Assembly: GCA_016929205.1 (NCBI GenBank)
Contig: JAFGJF010000650.1
Span: forward strand, 1-5,850
Source: Anaerolineae bacterium
GTDB lineage: Bacteria > Chloroflexota > Anaerolineae > JAFGEY01
Length of the DNA stretch: 5,850 bases
Direction: 5' to 3'
This document shows, in pieces, positions 1 to 5,336 of the stretch. The position numbers were made by a program, and so were the translations under genes. Below the pieces are notes generated by a model, which saw nothing but the letters and a program-made list of their open reading frames with translations, was not told where the DNA came from and made no database searches. How positions within the stretch are numbered: the stretch's first letter is position 1; each line of letters starts with the position of its first letter.

Positions 1-39
1 ACGCCGTCACCGACGCCGTCACCGACGCCGTCACCGACG
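1..39 (+). repeat. 12-bp tandem repeat coding a Thr-Pro-Ser-Pro linker
   Basis: The unit acgccgtcaccg occurs three times in a row, followed by a partial fourth (acg). It is read in frame with the downstream gene as repeated Thr-Pro-Ser-Pro. Such Thr/Pro/Ser stretches usually act as flexible extracellular linkers between a membrane or lipid anchor and a surface domain. The perfect identity of the units suggests recent expansion by slippage, so copy number may vary between strains. The array may begin before the window. Confidence 0.9.
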
Positions 40-1719
40 CATCCGCCTGCCGCCACCTTGACGCCGACGCGCGATCCGTTAACCAACAGCGGCCCGCTTG
101 CCAACAGCGGCCTGATCGCCTTTAGCGCGCGCATCGCTAACAACTGGGACATTTACGCCATCGCGCCTGCTACACGAACGCTTACCCGCCTGACCGCCCA
201 TCCGGCTCAGGATCGCGATCCCGCCTTTGCGCCCGACGGACAAAAGCTGGTTTTTGCCTCACGGCGAGATGGGTTTTGGAACCTGTATCTGCGCGGGCCT
301 GATGGTGTGATCACCCAATTGACGGATGACGCCGCGTACACGGGCGAACCGGCGTGGTCGCCCGACGGCACACACATTGCTTTTGCCAGCATGCGCGACG
401 GCAACCTGGATATCTGGACGCTCGAACTCGATGCGGGCAGGCCCATCGGGGAATGGATCAACTGGACCGCCGACAGCCCCCGTGCCGACAGCAACCCTGT
501 CTGGTCGCCGGATGGCACACAGATCGCGTTCACCTCATGGCGCTACCACGACGCCGACATTTTCGTATTGGACTTGACGACAGGTGAAACGCGACAGATC
601 ACGTCGTCGCCGGCAGACGAACAGCTTTTGCAGTGGCCGGCCAACGACGACCTGATCTATATGCGTATCGACGGCGAGACACAGGACGTATACAGCAGAA
701 CACCTGACGCGGATTCGGAAACCCCCGGGACGCGCCTGACCCATTGGTCGGTCGCCGGCGCGGCGGCGCGTTCGCCCGATGGCACGTACCTGGCCTTCTT
801 GCTCAGGTACACACACGGGGCCAGGCTTTTGCTGCAACGTCCGGATGCAAAAAACGATTTGCCCGTTCGACTCACGGAACAGCTCACTATCGACGGACCG
901 CTTTCCTGGACAGCAGGCGATATGACGTGGCAAGCCGCACAGGGGCCGCCGCTGATACTGTACCAGGAGCAGACGCATCCGGGCGACGGTTCGCCCTATG
1001 ACCTGGTTCGAATAGACGACGTACAAGTCGGCAACCCGTGGCTCAGCGACCGGGTGGACGACTCGTTTGTGGCCATGCGCCAGCGCATCATCGAGGAAAC
1101 CGGGCGCGATTTTCTGGCCCAGCTCAGTGACGCCTGGCGGGCGCTGGACGCCAATGGTACCTGGTCGTCGTATTCAAGCTGGCACAAAACCGGGCGGGCC
1201 ATTGATACCTTGATGGACTATCTGTCACCTGACCATCGAAAACGCTGGCTAGAAGTGGTGTTGGAGCCGGGTGGCGGCGAGGTGTATTTCCGGCTGTACC
1301 TGTATTGCACGGCCCAAGATGGCAGCCAGGGCATACCGCTCGACACGCGCCCCTGGGATCTGACAGCCGATGCGCGGCGGGCGCTCAACGGCGGGCGGCG
1401 CAAAGACTTGCCCAACGGCTATTACGTTGATTTGACTGATTTGATGGCACAATATGGCTGGCTGCGTATCGCCACGCACGATCATCCCGATTTTCATTGG
1501 CACACCAACTTTGTGGCCACAGAATATTGGCATTTTCAAAAAACAGACGGGTTATTGTGGTATAACGCGCTCTTGGAAGTATATGCGCCGCAAGATATTG
1601 ATAGGTACCATAACTGGCTCGTACACAAGGCAAAGGGCACGCCGCCTTGGCTGGCACGCGCCAAAGGCATTCCCATTCCCAGAAAAGAACAAGATCTGCT
1701 GGATATGTTAGCTCGATAA
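1..1719 (+). CDS. Exported TolB-like beta-propeller / M15 (VanY-like) peptidase fusion, 5'-partial
   Basis: The reading frame is open from base 1, so the gene starts before the window; the TTG at 58 is only the first possible start inside it and has no ribosome binding site. Numbering from that TTG (553 residues), a TPSP/TPT linker leads into WD40-like (PD40, TolB-type) repeats over about residues 18-290. The blade signature WSPDGT/FAPDG recurs near 57, 100, 149 and 239, each followed by IAFAS-type strands. The C-terminal domain (about 330-553) has S374-W-H376-K-T-G379-R-A381-I-D383 and E489-Y-W491-H492. These match the SxHxxGxAxD and ExWH motifs of M15 D,D-carboxy/dipeptidases: zinc ligands H376, D383 and H492, catalytic base E489. 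The expected site of action is outside the membrane, on peptidoglycan stem peptides or another small peptide. The D383-E489 gap of 106 residues is longer than the roughly 58 in VanX, implying an insertion. Substrate is inferred; the fold assignment is fairly secure. Confidence 0.85.
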   Translation, partial: TPSPTPSPTPSPTHPPAATLTPTRDPLTNSGPLANSGLIAFSARIANNWDIYAIAPATRTLTRLTAHPAQDRDPAFAPDGQKLVFASRRDGFWNLYLRGPDGVITQLTDDAAYTGEPAWSPDGTHIAFASMRDGNLDIWTLELDAGRPIGEWINWTADSPRADSNPVWSPDGTQIAFTSWRYHDADIFVLDLTTGETRQITSSPADEQLLQWPANDDLIYMRIDGETQDVYSRTPDADSETPGTRLTHWSVAGAAARSPDGTYLAFLLRYTHGARLLLQRPDAKNDLPVRLTEQLTIDGPLSWTAGDMTWQAAQGPPLILYQEQTHPGDGSPYDLVRIDDVQVGNPWLSDRVDDSFVAMRQRIIEETGRDFLAQLSDAWRALDANGTWSSYSSWHKTGRAIDTLMDYLSPDHRKRWLEVVLEPGGGEVYFRLYLYCTAQDGSQGIPLDTRPWDLTADARRALNGGRRKDLPNGYYVDLTDLMAQYGWLRIATHDHPDFHWHTNFVATEYWHFQKTDGLLWYNALLEVYAPQDIDRYHNWLVHKAKGTPPWLARAKGIPIPRKEQDLLDMLAR

Positions 1720-1729
1720 TAATGGACAA

Positions 1730-1758
1730 CCAACTTGTGTTGACTCGAGTTGGCTTTT
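1730..1758 (+). terminator. Candidate intrinsic terminator after the propeller-peptidase gene
   Basis: An 8-bp stem pairs ccaacttg (1730-1737) with cgagttgg (1746-1753), including one G-U pair, around an 8-nt loop, followed by cTTTTgTgTT. It starts 10 bases after the stop codon. The stem is short and the T run is interrupted, so termination may be partial. The next operon's -35 box lies in the loop. Confidence 0.5.
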
Positions 1759-1768
1759 GTGTTATAGT
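1740..1768 (+). promoter_or_regulatory. Housekeeping-sigma promoter with extended -10 for the TlpA-DUF2085 operon
   Basis: TTGACT (1740-1745) and TATAGT (1763-1768) are separated by exactly 17 bp, and a TGT triplet (1760-1762) gives an extended -10. Each hexamer differs from consensus at one position. Transcription would start near 1775, leaving a leader of about 30 nt before the ATG at 1805. No clear operator is seen in the short leader. Confidence 0.8.
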
Positions 1769-1804
1769 ACCACCCTTGTCCGTCCGGAACGACTTGGAGG
1801 TTTT

Positions 1805-2455
1805 ATGAAACCACACATCCATAAAGACTTGGCCTCGAGTCTCATCTTTGTTTGGGTGATCATGAGCATCATAGGCTGTACCTTTGCTCCTGTAACGACG
1901 GCGGTGACAAAAACAATAGTGCCGTCCAAAGAGGCGGCGCCAACCAATACGATGGCGCCGGCGGCAACACCACAAAAAGAGAACAAGCCGGCCCCCACGT
2001 CCGAAAACGAACCGGCATCGCCGCCGAGAGGCGCTAACAAGGGGGTCATGGCCATTGATTTCACGCTATCCAATCTGCAAGGCGAAAGCGTCCAACTTGA
2101 CAGTCTGCGAGGCAACGTCGTACTGGTCAATTTTTGGGCCGTCTGGTGTGGGTACTGTCGAGTCGAGATGCCCGCTTTGCAGGCCGCTTTTGATCAATAT
2201 GCCGACCAGGGTTTTGTGATCCTGGGCATCGACGTTCAGGAAAGCTCAGAGGTGGTCGCGCCCTATGTTGACCAGATGGAAATCACGTTCCCGATCTTGC
2301 TCGATATGCAAGGCAAGACCACGGCATCGTACAAGATTCGCGGCCTGCCGACCAGCGTATTCATCGATCGTCAAGGCATCATCCAGCACGTTCATTTGGG
2401 GCCGCTCACAGAAAAGAACATACAAGATTATTTAGCGCTTATGGAGATCGAATAA
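1805..2455 (+). CDS. TlpA-family thiol-disulfide lipoprotein (thioredoxin-like)
   Basis: A 216-residue membrane-anchored thioredoxin-fold protein, predicted to reduce, oxidise or isomerise disulfides outside the membrane. The ATG at 1805 is chosen over a start at 1757 because TTGGAGG (1794-1800) sits just upstream and the reading begins MKPHIHK followed by a hydrophobic stretch. The lipobox is I-I-G-C with C25 as the lipidated residue, giving a type II signal peptide. Residues 26-80 form an Ala/Pro/Thr/Lys-rich spacer. The redoxin domain spans about 82-216: DFTLSNLQG, LRGNVVLVNFWAVW, active site C115-G-Y-C118, GIDVQES, and the cis-proline loop G170-L-P172-T. The layout matches TlpA/ResA-type proteins, which serve cytochrome c maturation or other extracytoplasmic thiols. 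The stop codon is two bases from the next start, so a DUF2085 protein is co-translated. The partner is inferred; no cytochrome maturation genes are nearby. Confidence 0.93.
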   Translation: MKPHIHKDLASSLIFVWVIMSIIGCTFAPVTTAVTKTIVPSKEAAPTNTMAPAATPQKENKPAPTSENEPASPPRGANKGVMAIDFTLSNLQGESVQLDSLRGNVVLVNFWAVWCGYCRVEMPALQAAFDQYADQGFVILGIDVQESSEVVAPYVDQMEITFPILLDMQGKTTASYKIRGLPTSVFIDRQGIIQHVHLGPLTEKNIQDYLALMEIE

Positions 2456-2457
2456 CC

Positions 2458-3120
2458 TTGGACAACAGCTCATCACGACCGCCGCTTACCGGGTGGCAGC
2501 GAAACCTGGTCCTATTCGTCGACCGCCAGATACTGACCCTTACCAGGCGCTGGTTGACCCTGTTTAGCGTATTGCTCGGTGCATACGTGCTCTTGCCCGT
2601 CTTGGCTCCCGTCCTGATGGCAAGTGGCGCGCCTGCGATCGGCCGTTTGATCTATATCGTGTATGGTCCGGCTTGCCATCAGTTGCCAGAGAGATCGTTC
2701 TTTTTGTTCGGATCTCGGGCAACCTATACCCTGGACGAATTCAGAGCATTGGGCTTGCTTCAAGATGCCGGGATCTTGGAACGAAAACTGTTCTTGGGCA
2801 ACGATCAGTTGGGATACAAGACAGCGTTCTGCCAACGTGACCTGGCTTTTTACGGTGGGCTTTGGATAGGTGGGCTGCTCTTTGGCCTGGTGCGGAAACG
2901 CATCAAACCGTTGCCCCTGTTGGCCTATGGCCTGTGTCTGCTGCCGATGGCAATCGATGGCGGTACCCAGCTCTTGATGTTTCGCGAAAGCAACTGGACA
3001 CTCAGATTGCTCACCGGGGGATTGGCCGGCATCGCCTCGGTGTGGATGCTGTATCCCCACCTGGAGGCCGCCTTTTCAGAGGTTCGCTCACACGCCCAAC
3101 GGCAGGTTGGTAAAGCCTGA
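2458..3120 (+). CDS. DUF2085 family multi-pass membrane protein
   Basis: A 220-residue integral membrane protein recognised as DUF2085 by C73-H74-Q75-x-P-E-R-S near the first membrane segment, the G119-Y-K-T-A-F-C125-Q-R-D128 stretch, and D167-G-G-T-Q171 at the end of a later helix. Likely membrane helices are about 33-55, 129-146, 151-167 and 182-200, with basic loops (RKRIK at 146-150). The start is TTG at 2458, two bases after the preceding stop; GGAGA (2443-2447) inside the upstream gene gives a ribosome binding site 10 bases away, so translation is probably coupled. The family's biochemical role is not established. The conserved C73 and C125, one on each side of the loop, next to a thiol-disulfide lipoprotein suggest that the lipoprotein maintains their redox state; this is inference. 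A metal-binding or electron-transfer role is another possibility. Confidence 0.85.
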   Translation: MDNSSSRPPLTGWQRNLVLFVDRQILTLTRRWLTLFSVLLGAYVLLPVLAPVLMASGAPAIGRLIYIVYGPACHQLPERSFFLFGSRATYTLDEFRALGLLQDAGILERKLFLGNDQLGYKTAFCQRDLAFYGGLWIGGLLFGLVRKRIKPLPLLAYGLCLLPMAIDGGTQLLMFRESNWTLRLLTGGLAGIASVWMLYPHLEAAFSEVRSHAQRQVGKA

Positions 3121-3183
3121 GTCACCCGGCATCGCGGCATGCTTTGGCCAAAACTTGACTTTTCGACAAACCGCAGATGGCAA

Positions 3184-3213
3184 TGGGTGGCCTGCCAACG
3201 CCAGGTGCACCCA
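3184..3213 (+). terminator. Strong hairpin downstream of the DUF2085 gene, possible terminator
   Basis: tgggtggcctg (3184-3194) pairs with caggtgcaccca (3202-3213): eleven pairs with one G-U and a single bulged G (3207), closing a 7-nt loop. Only a weak T-rich stretch (tatttgttc) follows, so it is a poor textbook terminator. It sits 64 bases after the stop and 5 bases before the next gene's -35 box, where insulation between operons would be expected. A regulatory role is also possible. Confidence 0.45.
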
Positions 3214-3218
3214 GGTAT

Positions 3219-3247
3219 TTGTTCTCGTTGAAGACCTGTGATATAAT
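3219..3247 (+). promoter_or_regulatory. Housekeeping-sigma promoter with extended -10 for the HEAT-repeat gene
   Basis: TATAAT (3242-3247) is a perfect -10 preceded by TGA (3239-3241), giving the extended TGn motif. TTGTTC (3219-3224) lies 17 bp upstream as a moderate -35. Transcription would start near 3254, leaving a leader of only about 15 nt that contains just the ribosome binding site TGAGG (3256-3260). Confidence 0.75.
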
Positions 3248-3268
3248 CTGTGCCTTGAGGAAAACACG

Positions 3269-4810
3269 ATGGGTATCAGCAGTGGTAAAATTATCACCAC
3301 ACTGCGCGAAAGACGACAAATCGAGTGGGATATCGTCAACTTGGTCAAAACTGGCTCGAGCGGTGAGACAAAGAATCGGGCGCAGCGCATTGCCAAAAGT
3401 GGCGACCAGGTGATACCCGTGATCTTGAACAATCTAAGCCATGCGAACCCGCAGATGCTGAATATGCTGGGCATCATTTCGTCATTCTATCCCGATCGCG
3501 ACGAGATCGTGGCAAATCTGTACGAGGCCGCTGCTGATGTAGACACTCCGGATCGAAATCGCATTGCCGCGATGCTGATTCTGGAACGCTTTTTGGGCGT
3601 CGAGCCAGACCCTTATGTGGTTGGAACGCTTAGCGATCCGCAGACAATGATCACCGAATCGATCGAGGAAATGATCCAGGAAGCGGCGAACGAGCCCATG
3701 ATGTTGCTCGAATATACCCAGGGCTTGGCTAAACAACCAAAGGAGGTGTTGGGCGACGTCATTGAAACCTTGCTCCAAATCGGTCAGGAACGAGCCGTGC
3801 CCATCTTGTGTCTGTTGGCCCAAGAAAACGACGATGAACTGGCAAATGCGGCGCTGAATGCCTTGGGGCGGTTGGCCCACCCATACGCGGTTCAGGGACT
3901 GCGTGCTTGCCTGCCGATGTTGCCACCGTCTCGACGCCTGCTGGGTGAACGCAGCTTGCGCAAGCTGCAATTCAAGGGAGTGACCACCGCGTCGCACCCG
4001 CCGCAAGATGAACGCTGGCGCGCGCTGATCAGTTCGCCCGACAGCGAGGGTCATGTCGCGATCTGGTTTATGCTGGACACAGGCGCAAGTCATAGCCTAT
4101 TCTTGATCTTGCACCTTGACCAGGATCGTGGTATCTCGGATGCATATGGCGACTATCACTCATCTGAACAATTACTGCCGCCGCGACAGCCCAAAGGCTA
4201 TATACATACCGTATCTTGGAAAAACGATTCAACGATGTGTATGTTGGAAGCAGATTTGGCATTTGGTCGTCACCTGGCTAAACGAGCCCAAGAGACGACC
4301 TTTGGGCTCAACTTGCCTTTGCCGTCCACGTACCGTCTTATAGGCCAGTTAATATGGCAGTACGGAGAAACGATTGGCGAGGCGATCAAGCCACGGCCAT
4401 TACGTCCTTCCGAGGCACAGGCGCTTTTGCCCGAGACAGCAAACTTGCTCATCCATCCGGCGTTTGGCAACTGGTTCGCCTATGGAGAACTGACAGTCCA
4501 GCGCGCTTTGGCTATCATTCGATGGGCACCGTTGACCGTTGAGCACGAACTCGGAATGTGGGCCGGCAAGCTGGCAAAAGCCTATTTTGACCAGGAAAAG
4601 ATCCGACAGCTCAAGGCAAGCCTGGAAATCATGGCTGAATGGCTGCAAAACGCCAACCAGGCCTATCTGGCCCAAGTGACACTGGCGGCAGCGGAGACGG
4701 TCATGACGCTCGATCCGGCAGAACACCCTTTGACGTTGGGCATGGCTGAACGTGGACTCAGGTTTGTCATTCAGCAATTCCAGCGCCAAGTTGCTTTGGG
4801 TTTAGAATAA
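3269..4810 (+). CDS. HEAT-repeat protein with unassigned C-terminal half
   Basis: A 513-residue, apparently soluble protein with no signal peptide or membrane helix. The ATG at 3269 is supported by GAGG (3257-3260) eight bases upstream and by the promoter just before it. Residues about 15-235 are paired amphipathic helices typical of HEAT-like repeats, clearest at 161-215 (EVLGDVIETLLQIG, AVPILCLLAQ, LANAALNALGRLAHPYAVQGL). HEAT solenoids bind proteins or act as scaffolds. Residues about 248-345 look like an alpha/beta domain starting with WRALISSPDSEG; a DTGAS string occurs at D270-S274. Residues about 350-513 are again mostly helical and could be a TPR-like tail (ALAIIRWAPL, AEWLQNANQAYLAQVTLAAAETV). 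I do not recognise a named family for the whole protein and assign no reaction. It has its own promoter, and a weak hairpin follows, so it is probably monocistronic. Confidence 0.85.
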   Translation: MGISSGKIITTLRERRQIEWDIVNLVKTGSSGETKNRAQRIAKSGDQVIPVILNNLSHANPQMLNMLGIISSFYPDRDEIVANLYEAAADVDTPDRNRIAAMLILERFLGVEPDPYVVGTLSDPQTMITESIEEMIQEAANEPMMLLEYTQGLAKQPKEVLGDVIETLLQIGQERAVPILCLLAQENDDELANAALNALGRLAHPYAVQGLRACLPMLPPSRRLLGERSLRKLQFKGVTTASHPPQDERWRALISSPDSEGHVAIWFMLDTGASHSLFLILHLDQDRGISDAYGDYHSSEQLLPPRQPKGYIHTVSWKNDSTMCMLEADLAFGRHLAKRAQETTFGLNLPLPSTYRLIGQLIWQYGETIGEAIKPRPLRPSEAQALLPETANLLIHPAFGNWFAYGELTVQRALAIIRWAPLTVEHELGMWAGKLAKAYFDQEKIRQLKASLEIMAEWLQNANQAYLAQVTLAAAETVMTLDPAEHPLTLGMAERGLRFVIQQFQRQVALGLE

Positions 4811-4824
4811 GCGTCTATCTGCAA

Positions 4825-4853
4825 GCTGCGATCCTGGTAGACTCGGTCGCGGC
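4825..4853 (+). other. Hairpin in the spacer after the HEAT-repeat gene
   Basis: gctgcgatc (4825-4833) pairs with ggtcgcggc (4845-4853), nine pairs including two G-U, around an 11-nt loop. It begins 14 bases after the stop codon. No T run follows, so it is not a clear intrinsic terminator; it could protect the 3' end or act with Rho. The remainder of the 145-base spacer up to the tatA start shows no convincing promoter. Confidence 0.35.
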
Positions 4854-4955
4854 AAATGAACAGGTATGTGAAAAACGGCAGCACACAATCTTGTGCCCAA
4901 TAGCTTAGAGATGTGCCGCCGAAAGCAAGATAATACTATTAAAAGGAGTAAAGAG

Positions 4956-5141
4956 ATGCCGAATTTTGGTGTGTGGGAGTGGTTAGTCATTCTGGTTATT
5001 GTGCTGGTCATCTTTGGCGCGGGTCGATTGAGAGATCTCGGAAAAGGATTGGGCGGTGCAATCACTTCGTTCCGCCAAGAAGTGAAAAAAGGAACCGAAG
5101 ACGAAAAGAAGAATAACGAAGAAGAAGACGCAGAAGCCTAG
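4956..5141 (+). CDS. tatA: Sec-independent translocase subunit TatA/E family
   Basis: A 61-residue protein that would form the pore-like component of the twin-arginine translocase, moving folded proteins across the cytoplasmic membrane. The ATG at 4956 is fixed by AAGGAG (4943-4948), seven bases upstream; starting there puts the features in register with E. coli TatA. A polar residue, E8, occupies the place of Q8. One membrane helix spans residues 7-22, followed by the hallmark F20-G21 hinge. An amphipathic helix covers about 24-45 (R24[12 protein letters not shown]), and the tail is highly charged (Lys/Glu/Asn). The length is at the short end for the family, and the tail is acidic. No tatC or tatB lies in the window, so this is either a stand-alone or an extra paralogue. 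TatA is favoured over TatB by the FG motif and the short length. Confidence 0.92.
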   Translation: MPNFGVWEWLVILVIVLVIFGAGRLRDLGKGLGGAITSFRQEVKKGTEDEKKNNEEEDAEA

Positions 5142-5186
5142 TCAGTATGACTGGACGAGTCTGGCATAGACAGTTGTCATTGCTTT

Positions 5187-5225
5187 GATGATTATTGTCC
5201 TGACGATCATTGTCATGATTGTCTT
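5187..5225 (+). repeat. Imperfect 15-bp tandem repeat with recurring ATTGTC
   Basis: GATGATTATTGTCCT (5187-5201) is followed directly by GACGATCATTGTCAT (5202-5216), matching at 12 of 15 positions, and then by a truncated GATTGTCTT (5217-5225). A further TTGTC lies at 5174-5178. The array sits between the ends of two convergent genes and abuts the large inverted repeat. On the plus strand, in frame from the ATG at 5188, it encodes part of a 19-residue hydrophobic peptide ending at the TGA at 5245-5247. No ribosome binding site precedes that ATG, so I do not call a gene. Confidence 0.6.
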
Positions 5226-5227
5226 GC

Positions 5228-5270
5228 ATGCAATATGCGCAGCTTGATCGCCTAGCTGCGCATATTGCAT
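5228..5270. terminator. Perfect 17-bp inverted repeat, probable bidirectional terminator
   Basis: atgcaatatgcgcagct (5228-5244) is the exact reverse complement of 5254-5270, separated by a 9-nt loop (tgatcgcct). It lies 86 bases after the tatA stop and 66 bases beyond the stop of the minus-strand regulator, the usual place for a shared terminator between convergent genes. On the plus strand it is followed by the loosely T-rich ctatgctctttct; on the minus strand no T run follows. A dispersed palindromic repeat or small mobile element is the main alternative, because such perfection over 17 bp exceeds what termination needs. Confidence 0.65.
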
Positions 5271-5336
5271 CTATGCTCTTTCTGAACAAAATTGCTTCGC
5301 TGCCAAGGCTGCGCCGCTACCAAGAGAGTCAAACAG

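Noticed and set aside
1..39. CRISPR-like or mobile repeat at the left edge
   Set aside because: The 12-bp units are contiguous, without spacers, and read in frame as a Thr-Pro-Ser-Pro linker.
535..1026. Minus-strand frame of 163 codons opposite the propeller
   Set aside because: Antisense shadow of a clear coding region; no start signal and no recognisable domain.
1757..1804. Upstream extension of the thioredoxin-like lipoprotein to a start at 1757
   Set aside because: That segment contains the -10 box and the predicted transcription start, and adds a non-signal-like sequence before MKPHIHK. The ATG at 1805 has the ribosome binding site and a proper lipoprotein signal.
1385..1975. Long minus-strand reading frame across the peptidase end and the lipoprotein start
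   Set aside because: It runs antisense to two well-supported genes and their promoter, and its translation is a low-quality Arg/His/Cys-rich shadow.
3143..3160. 10-bp palindrome tttggccaaa and a TTGACT box after the DUF2085 gene
   Set aside because: No -10 lies at the right distance from this TTGACT (tggcaa at the 17-bp position), and a 10-bp palindrome of this kind is expected by chance.
4881..4896. Small hairpin gcaca/tgtgc upstream of tatA
   Set aside because: Only five pairs with a six-base loop and no T run; not distinguishable from chance.
4905..4934. Promoter for tatA (TTAGAG, 18 bp, GATAAT)
   Set aside because: The -10-like box is fair, but the -35 matches consensus at only two positions and there is no TGn element. 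Too weak to call.
4893..4955. Upstream extension of tatA to a start at 4893
   Set aside because: The ATG at 4956 has AAGGAG seven bases upstream and aligns with the TatA N-terminus (polar residue at 8, FG at 20-21). The extension is hydrophilic and would disrupt the N-out membrane topology.
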